From contig JAURVB010013266.1 in assembly GCA_033002965.1 (NCBI GenBank), positions 62,001 through 126,000 on the forward strand: 64,000 bases of DNA, read 5' to 3'. A program made the translations under genes and the position numbers. The notes under the pieces are model-generated. The model did no database searches. It was not told the origin of the DNA and saw only the letters and a program-made list of their open reading frames with translations. The stretch is from Piper betle. Taxonomy: Eukaryota; Streptophyta; Magnoliopsida; Piperales; Piperaceae. Of the stretch, positions 1 to 13,429 are shown one piece after another. Each line of letters begins with the position of its first letter. The stretch's first letter is position 1.

Positions 1-2971
1 TATATGCCAAGCAAAATCTGGGATGGGGAAGACTGCAGTATTTGTATTATCGACATTACAACAGATTGAACCCTCTGCGGGTCAAGTCAGTGCTCTTGTT
101 TTGTGTCATACAAGGGAGCTGGCATACCAGGTTGGAAGGCAGCTCATTATCTTTTGAATTTGTGATTTCTTTGAGTAGAAAATAATATATATGAAATCAA
201 GGTTTGCCCTTTTGATTCATGGTCTTATTGTGGACAATTGGGATGGTCCGAAAATAGAGATTTCGGAGAGATCTCTGATGTATTAATATAAACAATTGTT
301 CTGTATGTATTACTCATATGAATATTTTGTTAAAATTATTTGTCTAACTAATATCTTTATTCATAAAATCACAAGTATATGATCCTTTGAGTTATAAATT
401 ATCAATCAAACTAATATTTTTATCTATAAAATTACAAGTAGATGATCCTTTAGCCTAAATATACCTCTGGATTTCATGTGTTCTTTACAAAAGACTTCTT
501 GAGACCAAGGTCTCCCTCAGTTCTCAGTGTTATTCTGCAGGAAGGGCAAACCTTGTATGAAATATTATAGAACTCATAATTGTTTATCTGATTCATGTTC
601 TGATTTCTATGCAGATATGTCATGAAGTTGAGAGATTTAGCACCTATTTGACTGATATTAAAGTTGCTGTTTTTTACGGAGGCGTCAACATTAAGACTCA
701 CAAAGAACTTTTAAAGAATGAGTGTCCCCACATTGTTGTTGGGACACCTGGGAGGATTCTTGCTCTTGCCAGAGATAAGGACCTTGTGCTGAAGAATGTT
801 AGGCATTTTATTCTTGATGAATGTGATAAAATGCTTGAGTCGCTTGGTATAGGATTTGTTTTGTGTTTTTCAGTTTAAGTTATTTGACTTTATACTCTAC
901 AAATATGGGAATCTCATCTTATAGTTGTTTATGCTATGTAGACATGCGGAGAGATGTGCAGGAAATTTTAAGATGACCCCATGATAAGCAAGTGATGATG
1001 TTTTCAGCAACGCTTAGCAAGGAGATTCGACCTGTCTGCAAGAAGTTTATGCTAGATGTAATGTTCCGTGGCCAATCTCCCTTGAACTTGACAGGCCCTT
1101 TATGCCATCTCTTCCTTGGGATTCCAGCTTAACCAGTTTTATATATCAGTCTCAATGACCCCCTTTGATCCATAGATATATGTCATCAATAACTATTTAC
1201 CCCAAGTCCCATACAAACTTCTTTTGAAATTTTCAGTGATCAGTGGTTGGAGTTAGTTATGGTTGTGGATATGGTTTGTTTTGTGACACCTGTGGTAAGC
1301 TTTATTATTTCAAGAGGCTGGCTAGCATAATGTAGCTACTTATGGGTGACAATATCTGTAGTTATCAAACTGAGACTGGTTTGGAATCCTGTGGTTTGAA
1401 GTGTCGTAAAGGCATCATAGGATGCAGTACTGGATTCAGTTCTCTTGCCGAAAGACTTCTAATCTGCTTTATCTAACGTTTCTTCCATTACAGCCTATGG
1501 AAATATATGTGGATGACGAGGCTAAGCTGACTCTGCATGGCCTAGTGCAGGTATAAATGATTGTTTTGTTAAATGTTAAAATTGTGTTGCCGTTCTTTTA
1601 AAGAAACAAATTGTGAACATGTGTTTTGCATATTAACAGCACTACATTAAACTAAGCGAGGGTGAAAAGAACAGGAAGCTGAATGATCTGCTGGATGCTT
1701 TGGACTTCAATCAAGTTGTTATCTTTGTGAAAAGTGTGAGCAGAGCTGCAGAATTAAACAAGCTTCTGGTTGAATGCAACTTCCCTTCTATTTGCATCCA
1801 CTCTGGAATGTCCCAGGAGGAAAGGTAAAGTTACATTGAGGGATTGTTCCTTATTTTGCTGAGTCTGATGGCTGGTTGTGTTGAATGTTTATTTGGTGAC
1901 CAATTATTTCTTATTTTCGTCATTGTATTTATTCCCCTGTTGTACAAATAACGACTACCTAAATTGGATACTTTATCCATGGTCCCATTCAAGTATCACC
2001 CAGTTTCTTACAGCTTTTTTTCTCAATGAGGCTTTGTATGCTGTGCATTGGTTGGTTTAATCTATTTTCCTTCTTTCATGTCTGGCACAGATGGGCTTTG
2101 ACTTTTTTAACAGGTGCCTATGTTAAAGTTGTGTGTCAGTTTTTCTTTTTAGTTGTATTGATAAATAAAGTGCTTTCAATTGGCTTGCCAAATATTTCTT
2201 ATGCATTTGGTTGGAAGCTTGTTTCAGTTCTTTTTTATCTAATGTTGGGTTCATCAATGCGGAAACATTGAACCATTTTCCCTGTTTAATATTCATCTTG
2301 CTTTTTTGGATGTGTCCTATTTTCAGCATCAGATGGAAAGATGTCAGAAAATTGTTTTGTATTTGTTTACAGAATTGTTAGGGTCTTTCTTTCTTGTTGC
2401 AGGTTGACTAGGTACAGGGGCTTCAAGGAAGGACACAAGAGAATTTTGGCTGCGACAGATTTAGTTGGAAGAGGAATTGATATTGAACGCGTCAATATTG
2501 TGATAAACTATGATATGCCTGATTCTGCTGACACTTACTTACACAGGGTACAGATTATATATACTTTGGTTATGTTGAATCTTCTGTATGCATGAATGGT
2601 ATACTTAGTTCAGAATATCTATGCGTAACAGGTTGGTAGAGCTGGTAGATTTGGTACTAAAGGGCTTGCGATCACGTTTGTGTCTTCTGCTTCAGATTCA
2701 GATGTTCTTAACCAGGTTTTGGGAATTAATGATCTGCTATATGTTGCTTACACTTTAATGATTTTTGCCTTTTCCTAATTGGCATGGCGTTCTGCAGGTT
2801 CAAGAGCGGTTTGAGGTTGATATTAAGGAGCTGCCTGAGCAAATTGACACTTCCACTTACAGTATGTCTTTGCCTCTACATTATTTCTCCTTCTGTGTCC
2901 TGAACCTTGAGCGTATTTGAGAGATCTTTTCCCCTAACGTAAATGTACGTGTTCTTGCAGTGCCCTCTTAA
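1..2971 (+). CDS. UAP56: DEAD-box RNA helicase UAP56/SUB2 type, 5'-truncated by window, one in-frame stop
   Basis: ATP-dependent RNA helicase of the TREX mRNA splicing/export complex in the nucleus. Nine exons can be placed: 1-130, 615-846, 942-1057, 1494-1550, 1640-1824, 2403-2547, 2632-2715, 2798-2861 and 2961-2971, all with GT..AG borders. Motifs in order: Walker A AKSGMGKT (exon 1), VGTPGR and DECD (exon 2), SAT (exon 3), VATD-like [11 protein letters not shown] (exon 6) and HRVGRAGR across exons 6/7. The end TSTYMPS with stop is typical of the family. About 340 codons are present of a usual ~427, so roughly 85 N-terminal residues lie outside the window. Exon 3 has an in-frame TGA at 974-976. 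It arises where T and C homopolymers are shorter than the family expects (net 3 bases missing), while the rest is intact, so a consensus error is as likely as a real null allele. Family assignment is secure. Confidence 0.95.
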
Positions 2972-4246
2972 GCTGTTGTACCCGTGGATTGACTTGCACG
3001 GGGACTCGACTATGGCCACCTGGGAGCAATCTAGTCGTCTTTGAAACTGTTAATGTTTTGCAAACACGCTGAACCAAAATGAGTGTTTTATCTTAGCGTT
3101 TTTCTAGATGCAATTCTGACTCTTTCATTGCTAAATCAAGTTTCTAAATTATGTAATAACTCCGTAGTAAGTTGCATTAATGTTGTAGCCGACCTTTTTC
3201 ATGTCATTCCACTGAGGTTACTTGTATTGTTTTCATGTTTTAGCATGATTAGTTCCGGATACTCTCTGTGTGTAAAAGCTGGTTTATTAGTATGAAATTC
3301 TTGAATTGTTTTAAGGTTGGACTTGGAGTTTCTATCAGTTCCGGTTTATTAATTGTGCAAGTAAAATTTAAAGGATGAAATGAGACGTCTGATTGGGCTG
3401 ATTTGGTTCATGCTTAGGTCTTGAAAATGTCTTCAAGATTGAGACGACTATCTTGTTAATCAAGTAGTAATTTGTTGGAGGAGTGCCTTTTTAAGTTAAT
3501 CTGATCCCAAAAATGGGAACCTTGTTTGTGCCGAAATGATAACCTATGTTCTGTTGAGCAGTGCATCATCTAAGGGGGTAGTAATTTGATAAAAAGCTTC
3601 TCATCCTCCCTCCCCCTGCACAATCTAAAGAGCACCAGGTTTATTTGGTTAGCACAAAAGAAATGAAAATTTTATAAAATCCAGTAAAGTTTATCCGGTG
3701 TCTTGTTAAGCAATTTTTTTCACTATTTTTATGAAAATTATAAATGAATGGAAGAAATTTTTTTGTGAAGAAATTTTTACTTATATTTATATTATAACTA
3801 ATAACTAATTGTTTGTAAATCATAACCAAGAAAATTTTATGCATTTTACAACTTTTTCGTGTTAACAAGAACCCTATTTTGGCGCATTGGTCTTGAATGT
3901 ATGAACAATAAGCGCACTCGTGAAAGCTGACTATTGTACATTACAGCGTGGCTTATTTTTCCGTGTGATTCTTCTTCACATGATAAAGAGATTAATCTGT
4001 GTCTCGGGCCATGGTAAAAAACCACACCAGTAAAGCAATATCCTTGTGATTTTGACGAACAATAACATTTTCTCAGCCATGGTTTTTGCTGTCGTAATAT
4101 GCAAGAAAGATCACTCAATTCCAGCAGCGAGAAATATCTGATCGAGCTCTATAATGAAAAAAGTTTCTACTGCCATGATCTCTACTTGAGAAGCTTTTGT
4201 AGGAATGAAGTATAAGTCTTACACACTAACATGCAAGAGACCTTAA
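2972..4246. other. Intergenic, converging 3' ends
   Basis: Spacer between the helicase stop and the stop of the oppositely oriented RPS15a-type gene. It holds both 3' untranslated regions and AT-rich sequence. I see no open frame with protein-family similarity, no structural RNA and no clear repeat. Confidence 0.6.
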
Positions 4247-6550
4247 TCAATGGAAATAACCAAGAACTTGGCCGCCCACATTTTGTTTTATCGCCTCCTC
4301 GTGGTCCAAAATACCATTTGGAGTTGTAATCACAACATAGCCCCACTGCAAAATAAAAATAAAATAAAATAAAATAAAATAAATCAATAAAATAGTGAGC
4401 TTGTAAAAAGTTGATAGTTGCTAGTATTTTGGTACAAAAAATATGACACAAGCATTAAACTGCAAGGCTCACAAACCCACAGAGGGAATACCCCCAACAA
4501 GTTTGGTGTTTCAGAAAATATTAGATATCAAATTTCCGTTCTCAAGTCATCCTATTCTGTGGTAGTTATATTTCATAATTTATCAATGAAAAGTAATGTG
4601 TGGATCCACATAAAAATGCATTCAGTTAATATACAGTAAAAATAGTATCATAGTGATATGTACGAACTAGCACATAAAAGACGAATAGAACTATCTGATT
4701 TGATTCTCTTAATTAAAGATAACCCAATTTTCTTTTGGTTTCTAAACCAGAATGACAAAATAAGCATTCCAGACAACATTCCCAACAAGGTGGTAAATTA
4801 TATCTATTATCCTAATCATCCACCTAACTGAAGAAGGAAAAAGCATTAAGCAGAATTTTCTAGGGTGCAATTTATCATCATCACCAACACCAAATCAACT
4901 CCTCATCTGATCCAGCCCAGGGTCAACAGAAGTGTTTGCTCTTACGTGCAAATCAATTTCATTACCCAAAAGTCAGAAGGGAAATAACAAGTTCTACCAG
5001 AAATTCCTGTCCTAAAACAATCACCCCTAATGATTCAAATCAGCATTCACCCCTACCACAACCCCGAAGGAGAGAGCCAATGCTATAATCATCAATAACA
5101 TTCTCCTTTACATGATAAGTTTCGCCAGGAATATACAATAGTTTGGCAGTGAAGAATGTTAGCTGCAAATCAAGCTGCACATGACAAAATCAGGGAGTAC
5201 AAATGCACCTGGCGAGTAGGAAGTGCACGAGTAGTGTATTCTTTGATTTCATTGGCTTTGATATCCTGCCTATATGTTAGAACTTTACAATCCTTTATTC
5301 GCCCTTGCAATTCCACAGTGATTGTACCTACTCTCTGTGCATCATGCTCTACTTGGAAATCTTTAATGTAACCTGGAGAGAGAATCACAAAAAATTTCTT
5401 TTGAGTAGTCTTGTAATATTAATTGCAAAAAGGCTAAATTTTGATTGATTTAGCATTTAGCATCTAAAATGGATGAAATCAGCGGCCTATATATCGCTTC
5501 CACATCAACAGAATAAAAAGTAGAATAGTTTTCCAAGTACCACCAAGAAGGATTTCTCTAGTAAATCAATTACTTAACTGGAAAATATTAGACAACCAAA
5601 GAGCATTTAAAGTACTCTAAAATATGAAGTCAAAAAAAGAAGTAAATCTCCATTTGGCCACTCATGGGGAAATAGCTGGTTCCAATAATATAAAAAGGTA
5701 ATTAAGAACTACTTACCATCACTTATAAGCTCAGAAAATACCAACATATCAATCCAGAAGGAGAAATATTTTACAGAAAACAACTGGTGAACAGAATGGG
5801 GTTTACTTGACATTAAAAATAAAAGGACCTTAGACATTTAGGAGTCTCAATACTTTCTCGAAGTGATCTTGAGACCCCCCAAAGACCTAAACCTCCCAGA
5901 GATTTATGCGCGACGCGACCGACAAACATAGAAAACATGCCCCATACCATACAGATAATAGTACCCGCTAAAACCGAAGGCAGAACTCCACTATCACAAA
6001 TGCAATTGATCTAATTAACACCAGACTCGACTAAACATGACCATGATAATTGCTCAATGAAGAAAAGTGACATAAAAAAACTCCAGTGCAAACCTACAAA
6101 AAAGGGAATTCAATTAAGCTCCATTGCTAAAAATATGCATGATTCCTGATCTCATTATATCATCACCTAGCTCTCTTATTTAAATCAATGATACAGACCT
6201 ATGATAACAACAACAAAAATGCATCATGTTGAATTTTCAATGAGAACCATCTACATAATTGTAAGCATGAATCACATGAACCATCCTGAAGCTATTAAAC
6301 ACCTTGTTTAAAATAAAATAAAATAAAAACTCATTAAAAAAAACAAGATTCCACTTTTAAGCTTGTAGGACCTCAATATTTCATGATATTTAGGAAGGGG
6401 GTAGTAGGGGTAGAAGAAAACCTCGATATTTCATGATATTTAGGAAGGAAGACATGAGGTTGGAGATAGGTTGGAGGGTAGCCGTGGCCTTCCCCTCCGA
6501 TCAGCATTCACGATCCTCCTCAACGCGTCGTTCAGTATCATCCTCCCCAT
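4247..6550 (-). CDS. RPS15A: Ribosomal protein S15a, organelle-type S8 family paralogue, exon 1 frameshifted
   Basis: Small-subunit ribosomal protein of the uS8 family, closest by eye to the plant RPS15a subgroup thought to act in mitochondria (recognised by [10 protein letters not shown] and [16 protein letters not shown] near the C terminus). Three exons on the minus strand: 6550-6422 (starts [16 protein letters not shown]), 5372-5209 ([22 protein letters not shown]) and 4345-4247 (ends VLGYFH, stop TGA). The phases join G|GT and CAG|TGG cleanly, giving about 129 residues, the family length. In exon 1 one base is missing in a C4 run (G4 on the coding strand) at 6492-6495. This throws the frame until the splice, whereas adding one base restores the conserved KAT..LQPIS region through the donor. 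All other codons are conserved, so sequence error is likely. A 28-bp duplication lies at the exon 1 donor. Confidence 0.9.
6371..6448 (-). repeat. 28-bp direct repeat spaced 50 bp, duplicating an exon end
   Basis: The 28 bases at 6421-6448, which include the end of RPS15a exon 1 and its GT donor, recur at 6371-6398 inside the intron with one mismatch. The second copy carries its own GAGGT, so it could act as a cryptic donor. Confidence 0.8.
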
Positions 6551-7469
6551 CGTTCAACACCTTTCCTCGACCTCTTAGCTAGGAGGGTGACTAAAGGTAC
6601 CAACTTTCCGGCGAGCTATGTCGCCGGCGGCTGCGGCGGCGGCGGAGGAATAATGACCTCTTAGATGGATTGTGTGGGACGGTGAAGCCTGAGAAAGGTT
6701 ATATTTCGGAGTTTGGCCATGGCCCGTCCGAATCCGACGGGTCGGACAGTCCATCGAACAATTTGACCTTTTCCCTAATTAACAATTAAATCATGCTACG
6801 AGTCTAAGACCAAGCTTAATCACTCGCGTTATAAAATAATGATAGGCTAAATAATTATGATTTAGAAAATTTGAATTCAGTAAGCATGACGTGGGTGGAT
6901 AACAGTATATCATTTTTTTAATAATTAGACGAACGTTTATAGGTTTTGGTGTCAAATTATCTATGAATTCATTTATATCCTATACGAGTTCTTATGCTTA
7001 ATTTTGGATGATTTATCAGCATATATAATATTATTTTAAAATATATTGCTATTAAATAATAATAATAATTTCTTATATTTTGTAATAAAATTTATCTTTT
7101 TTACTTTCTTTGTCACACTTGAATATGATACATGTTTGGCAAATTTTGATTTAGTATTTTTGTTGAGGTAAATAAAATGAATATAATGTTCAAATTTGGG
7201 TTAAAAATAGATTTAAATATTCAATATTTTCTTTAAGACAAATAAAATAGATATAATATTCAAATTTGGGTTGAATTAGGATTCAAATTGCCAATATGTC
7301 CATGTTTGATTTGAGCTCACCGCTAGGCGCTTATTTTTCAAGTTTACTAGTTGGCAAAATTTATAATACCTTAAATCTGGTTCACTCTTAAACCAATTTG
7401 AAATATTATTAGGGAGCGAACCATTTTTAACTTAATTCAATCAATAAACTAAATTTTAGAGGAAGGGAT
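6551..7469. other. RPS15a upstream region and AT-rich spacer
   Basis: A short GC-rich stretch (6580-6680) upstream of the RPS15a start passes into AT-rich DNA. A segment with imperfect ~76-bp tandem duplication lies at about 7165-7300 (AAATTTGGGTT recurs). No gene is recognised. Confidence 0.5.
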
Positions 7470-10060
7470 TTATTCTCGGTGTCTTAAAATTAAATAACAA
7501 GTACATAATATATGCATGAGATGCTCCACACTTAACATGGTCTTATATGTATGACATGACAACCAAAATCACATTTCAAAAATATAAACACAAATCAAAT
7601 CCCAAAAACAACAGTTATGAAATCAAAACGGACAAAATTTCCCTTAAATTTGTAATAAAGGTCACCCTGTTACCCGTATAAATATATATATTAAATTTAT
7701 CAAAACTCTACAAACCACCTGGTTGTCGTATATATCATTTACATGAACCAAAGTATTTTCTTTGAGTTGGGTCTCAGCCCTCATGCTAGTCCTATTTAGT
7801 TTTAACCACAACCTTCAAAAGAACATCATCTTTCATATAACATGACAGCCATTACTGCCAAAAAATATATTACATTATGATAAAGTTTTAAGTCAATTGC
7901 ATATCATCAAAACATCATATTTTTTTCATCCTTAGTAGGTACATGTGTGTAAAGTGGCATTACTGCTCCTCCAACATAGCTGATAGTGCTCATTCAACAA
8001 GGTTCTCACCTATATATAATAAGAAAACGTCAATAACGACAGTTACAAATCCAGAAATAACTACATATCAAACTAGGACATGAGAGCTGACTTTCGTGCT
8101 AAAATAAAGCATTTATAATTTCACAAGAATACACATAAGAGCAACTATTAAGGAGTCATCAAGTTATAACTTCAATAGTATCCTATGATGACTGGTTTGA
8201 TGTCTCTCTCGATATTTTCTAAACTATCATCACTCAAGAAAACTAGTATAGTAAAGCTCTCTACATCCTCCATATAACAACTCTCGGGCGGTCAACTTTA
8301 GCACCATTTAAATCCACACATTTAGACAAGTACTCATTGCAGTACCTGTAAACCTCCACATTTCTCTAAGTTTGAAGAAACTCAAAATATAAAGTTGTCA
8401 AAATCCCTCGGGAAAGAAATAACCTACTCGCCAAGCCAGAGCCCCTTTTACGATAAATGCGAGTCAATTTCCCCTTCTCACATCTCACTAAAAAGCGTAA
8501 AAATAGGGCTACGTAGGGATTTTCATAATAGGCGTGGATGTAACTTCATATACATCTAAGTTTTTAAGCTCAAGGAATCTAATCCCGGAGGGTTTTTAAT
8601 CAGGAAATGAATTGTGTTAAGTGGAATTTGATAAATCTACCATTCAATACAACCTGTATTAGTCAAACTAAAACACAATGGAGTAGATCATAAAATCAGG
8701 GAACAAGTCTTAAATGGACCTGGTAGACGCTTCAGGCAAGGCCATGCACTTAGGCGGCGAGCTCCTACTCCGATCTTACACAATTAAGCTAAAAGCTAAA
8801 TGCTAATGCCTAGTATGATGCATATATGAAATGAATGCATATAAATATGATTATAATCTTAATACCAAAACTATACATGATACACAACATCATCCTCATA
8901 TTAATCCTCATTCTAAAGTAACTTTATAATCAATTAGATAATTAACTTATACAATTATAAAATTAACCCCTACTCCACAATTTCAAATATTATCCACATC
9001 ATATTTAATATCATCACCAATTAATTCAAATTATCATTAATTATTATCAAATTTTAATTACATAAAGATTTTATTAATCAATAGATAATTATCACAACAA
9101 TTAAAATTAACATATTAACAAAAACATGAACAATTCATAAAAATTATGAATGATATACATAATGATCATAATAAATGAAAAATCTACATTTTTAGAAGTA
9201 AAAAATGTCTCACAGTAATTTGATGTAAAATCGGCGATGACGACTACGGTCGTGGCTGTCGATGATGGCCGAGGGACAGCGACGGCTGCCACACAACACG
9301 GAGGAGGGTTAATAAGGGGTCTAGAATTAGGGTTAGATAGGGTAGGAGATCTAGCTAGGGCGACTAGCTGGAAATTGCTCAGAATTGGTCGCAAGTGATG
9401 GAGCTGCTAACAGCCAAAATCAAGGAAGAAAGGGTGATTCATAGAGGAGAGGGAAGGGGGAAAGAGGGGAAATGAAAGCTCGGTGAGGGAGGGCTTGGCT
9501 GAATGGGGGTGATTGGCGGTGGCGAGGCCGGCAGCACTCTATGAAAAATAGTAAAGGCAGCGGCGAATAGGAGTAAGGAAAGAGAAGAAAGAGAGGAAAG
9601 GAAGGGAAGGGGAGGCTGGGGCGACGTCACTAAGGCCGTTGGCAGTGTTGTCGAGGTAAAAGGGTCGGCGGCGGCAGTGGTCATTGGAACAGGGGGTGTG
9701 TTGTGGTGTCGAGTGGAGGTAATAGTGTGGGACGAAAGGAAAACATGTACAAGGGTAGTTTGGTAATACAAATTTGACTTGCTCCAAATTAAAGTCAATA
9801 ATAATAAATAAATTTCAAAAATATAAAATATAATATAATAAAATATCATAAAATAAAATAATATCCTATCTCTAATGACATATTTTAAACCTACTAACCC
9901 ACTTAAAAATACTAACTATCTCATCCTAAAAGGATAAATAATCTAAAATTAACTCTACACACAAATGTATAAAATAATAATGATAAAAAATTTGCACACT
10001 ATCGTATATTCTGATAACTTATTCTTTTATTGTGTTTGTAAAACTCATGACTCGAGTCAG
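7470..10060 (-). mobile_element. Unclassified repeat, copy 1 (decayed, inverted)
   Basis: This segment is a degenerate reverse-complement copy of 10100-12880. Collinear matches include 7936-8050 with about 12310-12425, 8335-8410 with 11930-12005, 8560-8900 with 11440-11740 (both hold GAGCTCCTAC beside a C/TTAGGCGG motif), and 9753-9815 with 10436-10485. Copy 1 shows many C-to-T and G-to-A differences from copy 2. It contains a purine-rich tract at 9430-9720. No transposase or polymerase domain is visible. Outer boundary is approximate. Confidence 0.65.
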
Positions 10061-10099
10061 GGTTTTACGTTACCGAACCAGTCGGTTCAACCGTTGGTT

Positions 10100-12880
10100 C
10101 GAGTCGAGTCAGTTTCATGAACCGCGTGCTGAGTCGAGGCCAACCGTGAGTTATGAGCAATGAGAGTCAGGTGTACCTGAATATATGATGATAACGTCGA
10201 GAAGATGGTGAGATATGAGTTATCAGAATATATGAAAGTATGCAGTATTTTTTCTTTTTATACGTTTGATCATAGAAATAGTTTAGGCCGAATAACGCGT
10301 TAGGACGCGTTGGATTATATTCGGGTGGGTTATTAGTTATAGAGCATGCCATTTGGATGTTGTTGTGTTTGTTTTATTTTATGGAATTTTTCCATATTTT
10401 TCTTGATTTTTTTAGAATTTATTACGAACTAGTCATTATTTTGACTCAAGTAGGAATCGAGTCAATACTTAATTATGAAACTGCCATTGAGAGTATTTTT
10501 CTCCCTCCCGACCCTTATTCACCCAAACGCCCGCCGCCCCTCGTGCTCGTCGCCGCCACCGACGTCGTACAACCGCCGATCAACGCCGCCTCGCCCCGCT
10601 GTGCAGTTGCCGTGCCGCCACGACCCACCCCGGCCACCGTCTCGCCGCCACGACGCCGGAATCGCCCCACAAGCCGCGACGCGCTCCCTCGCCGATTCGC
10701 TGCCGTCCGGGCCGCTCCGCCACCGCTGTGACCCCGACGACCACCCTCTCACCGTCGCCGACATTTCCCCCACCATCCCGAGCGCAGTCAAGGCCGGCCG
10801 CAGCCCCGATCGGAGCACACCGCCGCCGCCGCCGCCCGTTTTCAACGCCGCCGCCGACAGCCATCGCCGCCTCGGCTACCCTGTTTGACACCACCATTTG
10901 ACCAAGCTCGTTGAGCTGGTGCCGATAGACCCCCTAATCGCCCCGTCCCCAATCATCGCCGGAAATCCGCCGGAAAAATGCCGACAATCGCTAGAAAACC
11001 GCCGACAATCGCCGGAAAACCGCCGGAACCGCCGAAAAATTGGATTCATGGGAAATTCGCCGGATCATCCGCCGAACGCACCCGGTCCAATTTGATTGGA
11101 CTTCGGACACCGCTAGGTGCCGAATTCGAGTTTCGAGCCACGAAACGGAAACCCTAGCCGTCGACGATTTTCGACGACGTAAGGTATAATTTATTTTAAT
11201 TTAATTATTTAAAAATATTAATTATTAGAATTGTATGGCAGGATTTGTGTGTGTGTTATAATAATATATATAAATGTAGATTTGATTAAGGATAAAATAT
11301 GAAATTTGTTTGATTGAGTGGTGTTAAAAATGGAGGCTAAGAAATTAATTAAGGTAACTAGGCGATGATCATGATCTAATGCAAACTAGCATAAGTAGAC
11401 TTTCTAGAATTGATATAGGTTAATGTGTGTTGATTGATGAATGATTGTGTTGATTGTGTGTGCATGCTATAGGATGTGCGATTCATCATGCGGGCGTTAG
11501 TTTTTAGCTTGATTGTGTAAGTACGGTGTAGGAGCTCACCGCCTAGGCGCGTGGACCCGTTTGGAGCTTCTACCAGGTCCGTTTAGGACTCGTTCTCTGA
11601 TTTACGCTATTCTATTGTGTATTTGGTTTATCATGTGCAGGACGAGTTAAGTGGCGTTTTATCGGATCCCACTTAACTCGGGCCGTTTAGCCAACGATTC
11701 TTCGGATTAATAACCCTCGAGGATGAGATCCCTCGAGTTTGTTTTCGAACTTCAGATCCAGCTCACGTTGCCTTCGGGCCTATTGTATAAATCCCAACCC
11801 AAGCCTATATATGTATAGTTTTCGTGTTTTCAGTGAGAGGTGGAATGAGGGAAATCCGACTACCGTGCTACGCGAGCGGGCACGTGTGTGTCGATAGTGG
11901 GCTCTGGAATGGTGTGTGCGCCGTTTCATTCCCGAGGGATCCTGACAACTCCACCTTTGAGTTCCTCAAACCCGGAGAAGTGTGGAGGTTCACGGGTACT
12001 GCATTGCAGCGCATGTCTAGACTTGTGGTTTCAAAGGGTACTGAAGGCGACTGCCTGAGAGTACTCGGCCTTCGTGCTCAAGGCCAGGAGTAATATGGAA
12101 GGTGCAGAGGGCAGAAAGGAATGAGATTTGATGCGAGAAGCGATAGAGAAATGGCCGAGGCATGAGAATGTGAAAGATAGGGGGACGTTGTCGACCCAAG
12201 GGCGACGGCTCCCGTATGTGCCCTGATGAGAGTTCTTGAGGAAGTATATGGTTTTGATTCAACAGGAGAGTTTGCTCTCCTGTGCCAGATTGATATTAGT
12301 TATTTTTCGGGCCGGTAACACTCGTTACTGACGGTTTTTCTATATATATGTAGGTGAGGAATGCGAGCGATGAAAGCTGTCGAGACTGCGGAAGAGCAGC
12401 ACGGAACCGCGCACACATGTACCTGCCGCGTGTAACGTATAATGACGGTGTGTTATTGCTATGTGAATGATAATTTTGATGTATTTGTTTAGATAAATTA
12501 TTTGATATGAAATGAACAGATAAATGTAAATGAGTAGTGAGTTTGGAGTTCAGGCTCGGTTCAATTGAAATGAAAGAGATAATGATGAATGCCTATGGTA
12601 GATTATTATGTGTTACCGTATTTTCATAAAATAGTATATATTTTCTTTTGGTTTCTCATTTATTATTTTGTCTTGTCTTTGTTTGCACATCATAGCATGC
12701 ATGTAGGACTACGTTAGAACCCACGCACCCCATCCATGCATTTCATGTTTGCATCTCCATCTTGAGACATCTGAGGGCAGATCCGGGTCGGCTTAGCCGA
12801 ACCCAGTAGATTAGCGAACGATTCGGTCGCCGGTGACATTTCTGGGTCGGTTCACGGGTGAGCCGAAACGGGGTATTACA
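10100..12880 (+). mobile_element. Unclassified repeat, copy 2 (GC-rich, ends GGGGTATTACA)
   Basis: Better-preserved copy of the same repeat. It has a GC-rich cassette at 10500-11170 rich in CCGCCG, an AT-rich interior, and an end at 12870-12880 reading GGGGTATTACA, as at the 3' end of some plant gypsy LTRs. It could therefore be a long solo LTR, or half of a terminal-inverted-repeat element whose other half is 7470-10060. Long frames here (10475-10888, 11824-12093) have no family resemblance and are not kept in copy 1, so I do not call genes. Confidence 0.6.
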
Positions 12881-13429
12881 GTGTTACTCGCATCATCATC
12901 ATATAGTCGAGTACATTTAACCCTCGTGACTCATTATACACAACCAACCTCAGCTCACCGTACGTGTTCTAAAAATCACTTAACTTGAATTAATAGATAA
13001 ATCGACTGGTCTCACTTGGATTAAACCCTTACTCTAGTTATGAGTTTTACAAGGGAAATTGTTATCATACATATAAAATATAAAGAATTTTTTCTATGCT
13101 AAGGGAAATAAAAAATCAATTATCAATTACTAGCATTGCGTAAGTGTTGATTAAACAAGGGGAATCAACTCTATTTTGTTCAAACTTTGCTACTAATCTT
13201 TAAAATTGATTTAAATTTAGATCAATTTCAGCCAAAATGATCTTTATTTATCTATTCATCAATTTATAGCAAAAAAGGACGTTAAAATTTCATTCTACAA
13301 TACTATAAATTTCCCTAATACCTTTTTTTTTCCAACATGAATTTCGCTCATAGCCTTTGCATAAAGAAATAGGCATAAATATATATAGAATGAAAGACTA
13401 AGAAAAAACCACCAAGGCAAATACATGTA
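12881..13429. other. AT-rich spacer
   Basis: AT-rich DNA between the repeat end and the MITE. Nothing recognisable is seen on either strand. Confidence 0.5.

Noticed and set aside
10475..10897. Overlapping frames of 105-137 residues on both strands
   Set aside because: GC-rich cassette of a repeat with few stops by composition; not conserved in the other copy.
11824..12093. 89-residue frame in the repeat copy 2
   Set aside because: The homologous stretch in copy 1 has no open frame and no family is recognised.
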